From contig CAVYML010000009.1 in assembly GCA_963769605.1 (NCBI GenBank), positions 992,001 through 1,056,000 on the forward strand: 64,000 nucleotides of DNA, in the 5' to 3' direction. Each line of letters starts with the position of its first letter. Within the stretch, counting starts at the first letter, position 1. The translations under genes were made by a program, and so were the position numbers. Shown here piece by piece: positions 43,751-52,780 of the stretch. The notes under the pieces are model-generated. The model had not been told where the DNA came from, did no database searches, and saw only the letters and a program-made list of their open reading frames with translations. Source of the DNA: Fen-1254 sp963769605 (GTDB lineage Bacteria; Bacteroidota; Ignavibacteria; UBA10030).

Positions 43751-44857
43751 ATGAAAAATTTTAGCTACTGGAAAAAGCAACATGAAAGTGAAAGACTTGA
43801 AGAGTTCAACTTAGATACTCACGGCTTGCTGTGGCTTAAAATAAAATCAATCGCACGAAAGGACATTCTTGTAGATTTTGCCAATAGAAACAATATTCAA
43901 TTGAAAGAAACATCTCTTTCTGCACAATTTGTGGAATTATATGATGCCTTGGCTCGAAATCCTTCAAAATCTCACCGGATATTGGATGGATTTATCCATA
44001 TGATAAACGATAACCAAGCCGCTAAACTTAATGCCGACCAGCTGGTTTCGGAATTATACAAAATGAAAGTTTTTGATTGGGGCGGTGATTATCAAAATTC
44101 TTTAGATAAATATTTGGTGACACATTATGTGAAAGCTCTACGATCCTATGACACCTTGATGTCAAAATTTGAAACTGAAATTAATATTGCTGTTCAGGGA
44201 TATGTACTCAATAGTTGGTACAACCACTGGTCGAGCATATTAGTCGAACATATCTTTAAATCGCACAAAGCCGTATTGCCGACCGTAGGTCAAATAAAAC
44301 ATGTGGATTTCTTTATTCGTAACATTCCGTTTGACCTTAAGGTAACGTATTTACCCGCTGAGTACATAAAAGACGCGAGAAAAAAGGAAGGACTTCCTGT
44401 TGAGTTAACCTATCTAAAAACAAAAGCCATGGAAATGGATATTACTTTTGATAGACATGGCAAACCCAACGACATTCAATATGAAATTACCGAAAAATTG
44501 AAAGATCGGAACGATGAACATTCTCGTTCAGTTCTTGATACTCTTCGCAAACAGAAACTAAAAATTCTTGCCGAGGCAAAAGATAATCCACAGATACTGG
44601 CAAAGTGGCTTTATGAAAATCAAGGCGAAATGCGATTCGGCTCCGAAAATCGTATATTTATTGTTCTTGTCGACACCGAAGATTTCGAAAACTCATGGAA
44701 ATTAAAACGAAATAGCGACCTTTTAAGACCGGCAATTATCAGGTATTTGAATGCATTCGGTGACAAAAAATTGAACAACTTAAAAATATCATTTAAATAC
44801 AAGGACAAGCCGCAGACTTTTACATCTTTAACAGACATGATTTTTGTAGTCAAGTAA
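43751..44857 (+). CDS. Probable PD-(D/E)XK restriction endonuclease, unrecognised family
   Basis: 368 residues, no membrane segment. I do not recognise the family. A PD-(D/E)XK-like core is visible at about residues 185-200, where VDFFIRNIPFDLKVTYLP gives an Asp, a beta-turn and D-x-K. It is preceded by a helical SWYNHWSSILVEHIFKSH segment, in which the H/E could complete the site. The C-terminal half is Lys/Glu-rich with a strand IFIVLVDTEDFENSWKL. Tight spacing behind the D12 methyltransferase points to its restriction partner. Alternative: an accessory nuclease. Confidence 0.55.
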   Translation: MKNFSYWKKQHESERLEEFNLDTHGLLWLKIKSIARKDILVDFANRNNIQLKETSLSAQFVELYDALARNPSKSHRILDGFIHMINDNQAAKLNADQLVSELYKMKVFDWGGDYQNSLDKYLVTHYVKALRSYDTLMSKFETEINIAVQGYVLNSWYNHWSSILVEHIFKSHKAVLPTVGQIKHVDFFIRNIPFDLKVTYLPAEYIKDARKKEGLPVELTYLKTKAMEMDITFDRHGKPNDIQYEITEKLKDRNDEHSRSVLDTLRKQKLKILAEAKDNPQILAKWLYENQGEMRFGSENRIFIVLVDTEDFENSWKLKRNSDLLRPAIIRYLNAFGDKKLNNLKISFKYKDKPQTFTSLTDMIFVVK

Positions 44858-45277
44858 AGAAGTCTGGAAGGTACGTTGTCACATTATTTTTGAACGCTTC
44901 CGTAAACCTATAACGATAAATGATTGCAGCCATCCTCGTTTATACGAGTAACAGCGGATTTTTTAGGAATTACACAATACAACAACAAAGAGAACATACT
45001 ACGAGAATCCTGTGCAATATATTAAGCTCGACGCACTCTGATTGAGCGGAATACTACGTTGAGAGTGGTCTCTGTCAAACATCTCACTTTTCCCATCGGT
45101 TTCCATGCTTTTCAAAAATGAACCTCTATTTTTTTACCGGGCAAGAAAACACACTGGCTTTACCTAAAATGTTCTGGGGTGCTGAATATCACAAGGCAAT
45201 TGCAATCTATAGCATGGTTCCGAGAAGTGCGGTTTTTAATGGTTATTCAGCGATAACCATCGTTTGTGCTTATACTT
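44858..45277. other. 420-bp spacer, no gene supported
   Basis: Only short open frames with poor composition. A small hairpin CTCGT-TTAT-ACGAG is at 44935-44948, which could close the defence-gene transcript, but it has no T-run. It separates the AT-rich defence genes from the sulfur region. Confidence 0.5.
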
Positions 45278-46471
45278 TTAACATCCGCCCTGAATCTTTT
45301 TTTGCGGTTTGGCAGCTTTTGGTTGTGCATTTTTCGCATCTGCAATCATTTTAGAAATTGCGGCAGACGCTTTTACTCGAAATGTGTTCACATCTGTATC
45401 CCACCGGCTTCCGGTGTTTTCATTCTTTGGAATAAGAATCGTATGCTGAAAATTATCCAATCCGCCTTGAAGCATGGCAACATTTTCATATCCTAATTCT
45501 TGCAGGAGCAATGCCGCAGTCCGGCTATCGTCTTCATTTTGCCCAATGACTACTTTGACTATATGTCGATCAGATATAATAGGAGTCAGTTCCTTACCGA
45601 ATAAATCTTTCATCTGCAGGTTGACCGAACCAGGCAATGCGAGAACAGCAAATTGTTCCGGCAGCCGCATATCTACGACTTGCACGCTGTTTTCCTTATC
45701 CATAATTCGGTATGCAAGTTCATCCGGCTGCATCATCTTCACACTGTGTGATGCGATGTACGATGCATCCTTCACTTTATCTATCAAATGTGTTTGTCGG
45801 GATGGCAAAAACGCAAAAACAACGCCTAACAACATAATGCTTACACCGGCAATTTTGTGCTTCAATGGCTTGAATTCCAACGAAGGCGCTGCAGACGCAT
45901 CGACTCTTTTTTCGATCAATGTTGTAACGGCAAATGCGCCGACTGCCGCCACAATAAGTATAAATGCAAAAAGTCCTTGAGAGATGCCAAGTGAATCAAA
46001 TACTTTAATCGCTCCCAGGGCTGTTGATTCGTAAAATGTATGATAAAGCGGATAGAGTTCGCCAAACGCGAACACGCCAAGGAGGCCGCCGCCGACAAAG
46101 AACATTGCATCTATTTTTCCAATTGCTGCCGCACAGACCGAAGTGCCAGGACAGTAACCGCCAATGATAAAACCGAATCCCATAATAATGCCGCCAACGA
46201 TTGCAGGCATTAACCATGTCGGATTCACGTAGATAGATTGAAGATCGAGATAACCGAAATAGGCAAGCAGCAAGATACCGCTCATTGCCGTGACAGCCGC
46301 GGTAAAGAACACACGCAGAACAGTAAAATCGTAGCCGTAAAAAACACCTGCCAATCGGCGTGAAGAAGAAAAGCCCGCTTGTTCAAGCACAAAACCGAAT
46401 GCAATGCCGATAAGCAGCGCAACAATCAAATTTAATTGATCGGAAATAATTTCAGGTACAAATGGTCCCAT
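45278..46471 (-). CDS. YeeE/YedE-type sulfur transporter fused to a degenerate rhodanese domain
   Basis: 397 residues from ATG 46471 (AGGAG upstream). The N-terminal about 220 residues form a polytopic YeeE/YedE transporter with the Cys-containing GGYCPGTSVCAAA characteristic of this thiosulfate/sulfur-importer family. After one more helix, the C-terminal part (about 250-350) is rhodanese-like (VQVVDMRLPEQFAVL, GYENVAMLQGGLDNF), but the active-site loop reads VVIGQNEDDSRTA, without the Cys of VVYC. So it cannot form a persulfide in the usual way and is more likely a binding domain. Last gene of the merR-cytochrome operon. Confidence 0.8.
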   Translation of the reverse strand: MGPFVPEIISDQLNLIVALLIGIAFGFVLEQAGFSSSRRLAGVFYGYDFTVLRVFFTAAVTAMSGILLLAYFGYLDLQSIYVNPTWLMPAIVGGIIMGFGFIIGGYCPGTSVCAAAIGKIDAMFFVGGGLLGVFAFGELYPLYHTFYESTALGAIKVFDSLGISQGLFAFILIVAAVGAFAVTTLIEKRVDASAAPSLEFKPLKHKIAGVSIMLLGVVFAFLPSRQTHLIDKVKDASYIASHSVKMMQPDELAYRIMDKENSVQVVDMRLPEQFAVLALPGSVNLQMKDLFGKELTPIISDRHIVKVVIGQNEDDSRTAALLLQELGYENVAMLQGGLDNFQHTILIPKNENTGSRWDTDVNTFRVKASAAISKMIADAKNAQPKAAKPQKKIQGGC

Positions 46472-46482
46472 GGTCGTTTCTC

Positions 46483-46995
46483 CTATATCCACAACTTGCG
46501 GAAGAAGTAAGCAATCACATAGCCGGAGCCAAAGATTGCCATCATTGCGATGAAGCCGGCCGTAGAAAGCACAGCCATGCCGGTGAGCGCCGCACCGCTC
46601 GTGCAGCCGCGAGCAAACTGAGCGCCAATACTGAACAAAGCACCGCCTATAGCTGCGAAGAGCCATCGCCAATGAGTGCCGATGCGCGGGCCGCCTTCGC
46701 TTACAAATTTTAATCTTCCGGAAATTAAGCCGGAAAGAAATCCGCCAATAAGCACACCTGCTATTTCGAAGACAAGCCAGGTTTTTAGGGGATTATCTTT
46801 CCCTGCACCGACATACGATCCATAAAATGATGATTGTTCAGCATGCGCTGGTACAACTCCATCAACGGTTGCAACGACAATGCTTTTGATTGCGCCGCTT
46901 GCTCCAAGTCCTCTGCCTGTTACAAAAATTGCTGCCAGCAGCACAAGTCCCAGGAAAAAACCGGCAAGATAGGGATTCATATATTTTGTTTTCAT
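46483..46995 (-). CDS. YeeE/YedE-type membrane protein, half-length partner
   Basis: 170 residues from ATG 46995 (GGAG six nt upstream). About four or five helices and the Cys-containing family motif FARGCTSGAALTGMAVLSTAG. It is the shorter of two adjacent YeeE-type genes, 12 bp before the rhodanese-fused one. Such pairs commonly encode two halves of a sulfur-compound transporter. Co-transcribed with the cytochrome genes upstream. Confidence 0.8.
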   Translation of the reverse strand: MKTKYMNPYLAGFFLGLVLLAAIFVTGRGLGASGAIKSIVVATVDGVVPAHAEQSSFYGSYVGAGKDNPLKTWLVFEIAGVLIGGFLSGLISGRLKFVSEGGPRIGTHWRWLFAAIGGALFSIGAQFARGCTSGAALTGMAVLSTAGFIAMMAIFGSGYVIAYFFRKLWI

Positions 46996-47005
46996 AGTTA
47001 CTCCG

Positions 47006-47641
47006 TCATGAAAGAGTTTTTGACTTTTCCGATTCATCATCGGGCAGGTCTTCATAACCGGTCAACATCGCTTTTAAATTGGATGTGATTGTAGTTCCGG
47101 TTGTAATAAGATAGAGATGTGCAATAATGAAGCATACCAAGAGGAATGCTCCAAGCGTATGTAAAGTCGCAACCACTTTTAATCCGGCGATATTGAGACT
47201 GATTACTTCATAGCGCTGCGGGTACCGATAAAACATATATACAAGGCCGCTCATAACCATCAATGGTATGACGATTACTTTAAGCCCTGCATAAACAATC
47301 TTCTGCAGTGGATTGAGCTTGCTTAACACCGTTTTCTTTGTCGGATGGGGAGCATTGCGAAATATTCCGAAGATGTAATATTCCATCTGAGCCCGGAGAT
47401 TTTTTCGTGTGGGCAGGTATTGCCGCCATTCTCCCGTTGTGATATGCCAGAAGATGGCAAAAATGATCAAAACGAGAAAGGCAATTGCAGCAGCATTGTG
47501 CAGTTTCACTGCTTGTTCGAAGCCGAAGAAATGAATACTGCCATGAATCTCAAATCCTGTGAAACCGAGAAAGATAATCAGCAAAGCCTGCATCCAATGC
47601 CAAAATCGTTCGAATCCTTTATAAACATATTCGCGGTTCAT
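47006..47641 (-). CDS. Cytochrome b subunit, membrane partner of the octaheme cytochrome
   Basis: 211 residues from ATG 47641 (AAAGGAG upstream). A b-type cytochrome of four helices with likely haem histidines in FERFWHWMQALL, VKLHNAAAIAF, IFWHITTGEW and FIIAHLYLITTG. This resembles the thiosulfate/formate reductase gamma subunit fold, which moves electrons from quinol to a periplasmic enzyme. Start overlaps the stop of the octaheme cytochrome gene. It probably feeds that enzyme with quinol electrons, or takes them from it. Confidence 0.75.
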   Translation of the reverse strand: MNREYVYKGFERFWHWMQALLIIFLGFTGFEIHGSIHFFGFEQAVKLHNAAAIAFLVLIIFAIFWHITTGEWRQYLPTRKNLRAQMEYYIFGIFRNAPHPTKKTVLSKLNPLQKIVYAGLKVIVIPLMVMSGLVYMFYRYPQRYEVISLNIAGLKVVATLHTLGAFLLVCFIIAHLYLITTGTTITSNLKAMLTGYEDLPDDESEKSKTLS

Positions 47642-49212
47642 GCGTTGTTCTCCTTTTGTTTTCGTGATGACGCTATGCGCATACCGCCGTGAATAAACAC
47701 ACCAACGAGCGTCAAGACTATTAATACCGTACCAAGATATTCGATCCAAGATGTATAATCTCTCCCGGGAATGTAAAATCCCGTCAGAGAAGCAATTCGG
47801 CTGTTATTCCGCGTATGGCATTCTATACATGGAACGGTTTTGGTTTTCGGTGAAACCATATGATTGATCGGCCAGGTCATTTCTGTTTCCACAAATCCAT
47901 ATTTACCGCTGTAGGGAAGATCAATACGTTTCATGCCTTCCTCGGCAGCGCGATTCCAATTGAATTCCTTCCAGAATCCGCCATCGCCTTCTTTTGTCGA
48001 AACAGTTTTGGGTTGTATGAGGTAGTTATATGTCATGTCATAAATTTGTTTTGCACGATGAATTTTAACAGGGACAATCTTTGAGTCAGGATCGTCATAA
48101 CTTCCATAAAGCGTATTAATTTTAACGGGCTTGGAAGGATCGATGGTATCGCCGATCAAGTAATGCGAAGCCGTTCCATTGAACCAGATATAATCGGGCT
48201 TCAAATTCTTCCCCCAGCGAAATGAACCCTTGATCGACATATAGACATCGGTTCCATTGGAATCAGTTTCTTCATACGGTTTGCCGTCTTTCAATTTCCC
48301 TGCAGTCGTCCAGTCCCAATATAATTTTGTCGGATTGACTTTTGCATACTCGGGGATGTGGCATGTCTGACATGCAACTTTCAAGGTATGCTTATTGAGA
48401 ATATCATCTGCATGCGGCATAGCCGTATGGCATTGCTCGCATTCAACGCGATTGCGATTCATCGAAGAGACCGAATACATTTTGCCGAGCATTTGATGTT
48501 TGCGTGCCGTATGACAATCGACGCATTGCATATCTTCACCGTCGGATGCCATGTGCACATCGACATCGCGTGACGGGTCGAAGAGCGCTTTTTCCAGATC
48601 GCCGTGCTTTACATTGTTGCCTCCGCCGCCATAGAAATGACAGGTACCGCAATTTGTGCGCATTGGCTTGCCGACATGCTGGGCAACATTGGCAAGATCA
48701 ACGGAGACGTCCGGCATGCCGGCTCCGCCAACGGCTTTAATATATGTGTTGCTATTATCATGACATGCGAGGCAATCAACGTTCAACGGGTTCTTAAAAT
48801 CAAAGCTCTTGTCGCCCCAGCCATATCCGATATGACATTTATTGCAGCTTTGTTCATTGCCGGAGATACCGATGCAAAAATTGTTCAAAATGTTTTTCTT
48901 GCCGAGTGTGCGAATGCCCTTGCCTTCCACATATTCCTGCCGTTCCCAATTCCAATGGCTGGATTGCATTACTTCTATGTGACGCTCATTGTGACAGGAA
49001 ATGCATGCTGCGGTAACATCCTGCGGTTTTGAAAAATGCTTCTTGAGCTGCGTGAATTGTGTGTGATCAACAGAAGACGTTTCTTTCTGTTGATACTTCG
49101 TGTGCAATTTCATAAGCGGTGTTGTTGCTGTACCATGATCTGTCAAAGTCAACATGGTCAATAAGGAAAGAACAAGAACACCAAATCCAATGCTCATAAT
49201 CGTTTTTTTCAT
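47638..49212 (-). CDS. Octaheme c-type cytochrome, tetrathionate-reductase-like (OTR family)
   Basis: 524 residues. N-terminal signal or anchor helix, eight CXXCH haem motifs (CISCH, CNKCH, CLACH, CGTCH, CVDCH, CEQCH, CQTCH, CIECH) and a C-terminal membrane helix (YLGTVLIVLTLVGVFIHGG). The size and haem number match octaheme tetrathionate reductases, which can also reduce nitrite or hydroxylamine. The membrane tail and the following b-type gene suggest quinone linkage. The operon also carries two sulfur transporters, so a sulfur-oxyanion substrate is the best inference. Confidence 0.82.
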   Translation of the reverse strand: MKKTIMSIGFGVLVLSLLTMLTLTDHGTATTPLMKLHTKYQQKETSSVDHTQFTQLKKHFSKPQDVTAACISCHNERHIEVMQSSHWNWERQEYVEGKGIRTLGKKNILNNFCIGISGNEQSCNKCHIGYGWGDKSFDFKNPLNVDCLACHDNSNTYIKAVGGAGMPDVSVDLANVAQHVGKPMRTNCGTCHFYGGGGNNVKHGDLEKALFDPSRDVDVHMASDGEDMQCVDCHTARKHQMLGKMYSVSSMNRNRVECEQCHTAMPHADDILNKHTLKVACQTCHIPEYAKVNPTKLYWDWTTAGKLKDGKPYEETDSNGTDVYMSIKGSFRWGKNLKPDYIWFNGTASHYLIGDTIDPSKPVKINTLYGSYDDPDSKIVPVKIHRAKQIYDMTYNYLIQPKTVSTKEGDGGFWKEFNWNRAAEEGMKRIDLPYSGKYGFVETEMTWPINHMVSPKTKTVPCIECHTRNNSRIASLTGFYIPGRDYTSWIEYLGTVLIVLTLVGVFIHGGMRIASSRKQKENNA

Positions 49213-49230
49213 GTGAATGGATTCCTTGTT

Positions 49231-49695
49231 TTAAGAGGAAGAATCTTTATACTCAGAGATGCCGAGTGATCGTTGGATCAATTTTTTAATATTCCCGCAA
49301 TCGGAAGAAAGTTGATATACGCTGCAGGCACGGCAGTCGCGTGAAGCACAATCGGTATTCTTTTGTGCATAGGTCCAGCATCCTGCATTATGAGAACCGT
49401 AGGCAGGGCAATCATTCCGTTTTTCCGGTGGACAATTTACAATTTCCCAGCATGGTATCAAGGAATGAATTCTGCGAATACCTTCCATACTGATCTTTTG
49501 CTCATTGATTGCCATACGAATGCATCGAATGCGTTCAATGTCATCCTCTGTATAGAGGCGCTGATGACCTGAACTTTTTTGTATGATGATAAGTCCGCGT
49601 TCTTCATACAATCGGAGTATTTGAACGGACACATTGAGCAGTTTTGCGACTTCACCAATGGAATATATTGCGGGTTCTTTTGTTTCGGTTCTCAT
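49231..49695 (-). CDS. MerR-family regulator with Cys-rich (two-CW-like) C-terminus
   Basis: 154 residues. The MerR winged helix is clear (YSIGEVAKLLNVSVQILRLY then EERGLI). After a coiled helix, the C-terminal half has eight cysteines: CWEIVNC, DCPAY, GCWTYAQKNTDC, CRAC and DC, a pattern like the two-CW domain seen in sensor proteins. It could bind an iron-sulfur cluster or respond to sulfur compounds. First gene of the operon with the octaheme cytochrome (18 bp downstream), so it likely controls it and itself. Confidence 0.8.
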   Translation of the reverse strand: MRTETKEPAIYSIGEVAKLLNVSVQILRLYEERGLIIIQKSSGHQRLYTEDDIERIRCIRMAINEQKISMEGIRRIHSLIPCWEIVNCPPEKRNDCPAYGSHNAGCWTYAQKNTDCASRDCRACSVYQLSSDCGNIKKLIQRSLGISEYKDSSS

Positions 49696-49723
49696 AGCTA
49701 TATTTATAATTAGCAACTATTGT

Positions 49724-49740
49724 ACCGAAATAATATCGGT
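49724..49740. promoter_or_regulatory. Possible operator upstream of the MerR gene
   Basis: ACCGA and TCGGT form an inverted repeat with a 7-bp centre, about 29 bp before the merR-like start. It suits MerR-type autoregulation but is short, so it may be chance. Confidence 0.3.
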
Positions 49741-49857
49741 GAAAATGAGAAAAAATCAACGTTACATTTTGATTTTTCCGCATAAATACAAAATTAGCGT
49801 AATTCGTTCTGAATAATTGGAAAGAAAGCCTAAAGAAAGGATATACTTATAAAAAGA

Positions 49858-51309
49858 CTAATGTACGATCTGCATGTCAATAAATGTCTTCACAAATTGC
49901 AGGAATCGATAGACATCAGAGAAATTTGTCATAAGTCCCAATGATATACGGACAGCTCCCGCTGTTTTTCCCTTTACATTGAGTATGCATTGTTCAAATG
50001 AAGCGCGTTCTTCATGGTCGAAGCACTCCGTCATATCCTTCTTTGTCAATCCAAAGGCAATTTCACCGGCTCCAGGATTGCAGAAACAGCCCGTGCGAAG
50101 TGAGATGTTGAATTCTCCGGCAGTGGTTTCAATAAAATGAAAATTAAAAGTTTTACCGTCAGGATCATGAAAATTCAATGCGATTGTTCCGCCCCGATTT
50201 TCAACATTTCGAGGACCGTAGACTTCAACGACAGGTGAACCGTTAGAATGGCGAAGCATTAAAATATTTGTGAGCAGCCAACTCGTAAGAATGGTCACCC
50301 TCGTGTGGACGGCCTGGACTCCAATGGCATTCAAGTGTTTCAATCCAATTTCAATTGCAGGCAGCAGAAGATAATCAATTGTACCGTCCTCAAATGCCCG
50401 GGCTCCTTCCGCAAAAGAATATTTGTCTCCCTGCACCGATGCTATTTCTATCGTTCCGCCGGAAAACCATGGCCGGTGTAATTTATGGAGAACACTCTTC
50501 TTTGCAATAAGACAACCGACTCCAGTCGGGAACCCAAACATTTTGTAGAAGGAAATCGGCACAAATTCCGGATGATGCAGACTAAGATCCAACCGATTTG
50601 TTGGAACAAATGCGGCGGCATCAAGAAGCACATCCCATCCACGGCTCTGCGCTTTCTCTATCCATTCCAATGGATGCTGAACGCCGGAAAAGTTGGACTG
50701 TGCCGGATAAATAAAGAGATTGCTGCCTTTCGGGTTCGGCTTATTCAACTGATTCTGCAATTGGACATCATCGATACGGAGATCCGGAGCCGTAATCGAG
50801 ACATATGTAATGCGCGCACCCTTCGCACGGGCATATTCACGAATTCCATTCACTGCATTATGATTATCGAATGTTAAGAGATACCGTGATTCATGCTCGA
50901 AAGGATACGATTCTCCGACAAGCTTGATTGCCCCGCTTGCATTCAAAGTAAAGATAACGACATATTCTTCAGGTGAGGCCTTAAAATATTCCAGGACATA
51001 ATTCCGCGCATGCTCGTCCATTTGCGTCGACGCACGCGATGCCGGATTGTTGGAATGAGGATTCCCATAATTTCCTTGTTTTAACAATGCCATGAGTTCA
51101 TTTAATTGAGAATCCGCGTAAATCCCTCCTCCCGTGTAATCTAAATATACCTGTTCCAGTTTATCTAACCGTGAATATTCTTGAGCTCGCAGTTCATCAA
51201 GTGTTTTTGTTTTATCGTATTCCGGATATGTCCCCATAAACGCTTGATATGCCCCGAGCAACTGATCGGGATGCATTTCGGAAGTATTTTGTGAAGGGAG
51301 AGTAGTCAT
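49858..51309 (-). CDS. Class V PLP-dependent aminotransferase, molybdenum-cofactor-sulfurase-like
   Basis: 483 residues. PLP-fold enzyme related to cysteine desulfurases and the N-terminal domain of MOCOS. The family-typical start is LEQVYLDYTGGGIYADSQL with NPHSNNPASR; the PLP lysine is probably in ISFYKMFGFPTGVG (about residue 260), and RTGCFCNPGAGE contains the Cys that may carry a persulfide. There is no C-terminal MOSC domain. The sulfur-rich neighbourhood suggests a role in sulfur mobilisation; substrate unconfirmed. It lies 162 bp upstream of the MerR gene on the same strand. Confidence 0.78.
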   Translation of the reverse strand: MTTLPSQNTSEMHPDQLLGAYQAFMGTYPEYDKTKTLDELRAQEYSRLDKLEQVYLDYTGGGIYADSQLNELMALLKQGNYGNPHSNNPASRASTQMDEHARNYVLEYFKASPEEYVVIFTLNASGAIKLVGESYPFEHESRYLLTFDNHNAVNGIREYARAKGARITYVSITAPDLRIDDVQLQNQLNKPNPKGSNLFIYPAQSNFSGVQHPLEWIEKAQSRGWDVLLDAAAFVPTNRLDLSLHHPEFVPISFYKMFGFPTGVGCLIAKKSVLHKLHRPWFSGGTIEIASVQGDKYSFAEGARAFEDGTIDYLLLPAIEIGLKHLNAIGVQAVHTRVTILTSWLLTNILMLRHSNGSPVVEVYGPRNVENRGGTIALNFHDPDGKTFNFHFIETTAGEFNISLRTGCFCNPGAGEIAFGLTKKDMTECFDHEERASFEQCILNVKGKTAGAVRISLGLMTNFSDVYRFLQFVKTFIDMQIVH

Positions 51310-51497
51310 CTGATGTTTTGTTATCGCTTTCTTATGAATGAACCGTCATTCTCAATCCCTGCCGGAGTAAACCATTTTGCATTCTGGATAATACAATCTG
51401 TTGCATATGATAATGAAATAAATGAAGACAAAATAGCTGCGATGACTTTTGGGCGCCTTAATGAATGAAGTATAAGACATCGTCTCTTTCTCCGATT

Positions 51498-52040
51498 TTA
51501 GATTTTCAGCCGGAACAGCACCATATGCTGCAACTGAACGGTTTCCACCCGGGAATAACCTGCCTGTTTTGCAGCTGCTAAAACATCTTCATCTTTAAGA
51601 CGATGTTCTACAGGCGGGCCGTTTTCTTCCTGTTTATACGGCCATTCAAGAACGCATACTTTTTTCTTTGCTATGCGCTTCGATTCGGAAAGCGCTTTGA
51701 TGAGATCGTCCGATTCGTGCAGCACATGACCTAAGAACACAAGGTCAAACGACTTGTCCTTTAATGGTATTTCCTCTGCAGTACCGCTAAGAAATGTTCC
51801 GCTTGGCGTAAACTCTTTGGCAGCCTTCAACATATCGGGATTTGGATCAATTCCGGTCACCCTTAATCCTCTGTTTGAGAATGCTTCTGCAAATATTCCG
51901 CTGCCCGTCCCCACATCCAAAACATTCACAGCTCGAATACCCTCAAGACAAAGATCAACAGTCCGGTCTACTTCAAGGAGTGCAACCCGCTGCGATGCTC
52001 GAAGGCGTTCTACTTCTCCATTGTACCTGCGTTCATGCAT
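51498..52040 (-). CDS. SAM-dependent methyltransferase (UbiE/class I type)
   Basis: 180 residues. Motif I VNVLDVGTGSGIFAEAF (about residue 40), acidic GIDPNPDML, and the post-motif segment SFDLVFLGHVLHESDDL indicate a Rossmann-fold methyltransferase. Short for a UbiE enzyme but complete for the small class. Substrate unknown. A 188-bp spacer separates it from the aminotransferase; I see no feature in the spacer. Confidence 0.75.
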   Translation of the reverse strand: MHERRYNGEVERLRASQRVALLEVDRTVDLCLEGIRAVNVLDVGTGSGIFAEAFSNRGLRVTGIDPNPDMLKAAKEFTPSGTFLSGTAEEIPLKDKSFDLVFLGHVLHESDDLIKALSESKRIAKKKVCVLEWPYKQEENGPPVEHRLKDEDVLAAAKQAGYSRVETVQLQHMVLFRLKI

Positions 52041-52065
52041 ATTATTCCGTGAGTTCTATTGTTTT

Positions 52066-52320
52066 TTATCCCAACATCCAATATTGCGATACTTTCGCTT
52101 GCATGTGTTGTTTAAGTGCAGCACGTATAATACCGCTTGTGCATTCATTTGCAAATTTTTCGCATGCAACATTGACAAAGCGTTCTGCTTCTTCTTTGGA
52201 TCGTGCATTGCCGATACGTTCCTCAATTCCGGAGCAATGCCTGATGATAAGCTCAAATTGTTTTACCTGACCGAGTTGTATAAATTGCCGTTCATTGAGC
52301 ATCTCTTCATTCTCTATCAT
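52066..52320 (-). CDS. Small conserved-looking protein of unknown function
   Basis: 84 residues, mostly helical and soluble, with regular heptad-like spacing (ERFVNVACEKFANECTSGII) and two cysteines in that helix. No family recognised. It lies between the methyltransferase and the sulfite-exporter gene with spacers of 25 and 18 bp, on the same strand, so it is probably part of one operon. ATG at 52320 or six codons later are both possible. Confidence 0.5.
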   Translation of the reverse strand: MIENEEMLNERQFIQLGQVKQFELIIRHCSGIEERIGNARSKEEAERFVNVACEKFANECTSGIIRAALKQHMQAKVSQYWMLG

Positions 52321-52338
52321 TTTTTATATCGTTTTCAC

Positions 52339-52701
52339 TTACTTTCCAAATATCATTTTCAACCCAATAAGCACAAGAAAAGTACCGAAGACTTTTCCAA
52401 GAATATCGTTTGATATGCCTGTCGCAAATCGAGCGCCGAATAAGCTGCCGGCAATAAATCCGGCTGCAATGATTGCCGCTACCTTTATATCGACAAAGCC
52501 CTTTTGATAATATGTCCATGCGGCAAGAATGCCGATAGGTGGAACAAGAAGCGCAAGCGTCGTTCCTTGCGCCTGTTGTTGTGTAAAGCCAAAAAGAAAA
52601 ACAAGCGCCGGCACAATCAAGATGCCGCCGCCTATTCCTACAAGGCCGCTCAGAATACCGGCAGCCAAACCTAAGAGCAGATATGCAACGATGTTATTCA
52701 T
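52339..52701 (-). CDS. TauE/SafE-family permease, half-length
   Basis: 120 residues with three to four helices. The family repeat is obvious: GLAAGILSGLVGIGGGILIVPAL and AQGTTLALLVPP. Normal TauE/SafE sulfite or organosulfur exporters have two such repeats in about 250 residues, so this one must dimerise or is a half-gene. AGAGGA precedes the ATG. It fits the surrounding sulfur genes. Confidence 0.8.
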   Translation of the reverse strand: MNNIVAYLLLGLAAGILSGLVGIGGGILIVPALVFLFGFTQQQAQGTTLALLVPPIGILAAWTYYQKGFVDIKVAAIIAAGFIAGSLFGARFATGISNDILGKVFGTFLVLIGLKMIFGK

Positions 52702-52780
52702 ATCACGATCCTCTTTTATTGCGTAAAATGTTCTTTATCAATAAACAGTAGAATCTCAATAAAAACAAGTATCGGTCATT

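Noticed and set aside
45118..45354. 78-codon plus-strand frame in the spacer and over the end of the YeeE fusion gene
   Set aside because: Overlaps the coding end of the YeeE-rhodanese gene on the other strand and shows no recognisable features.
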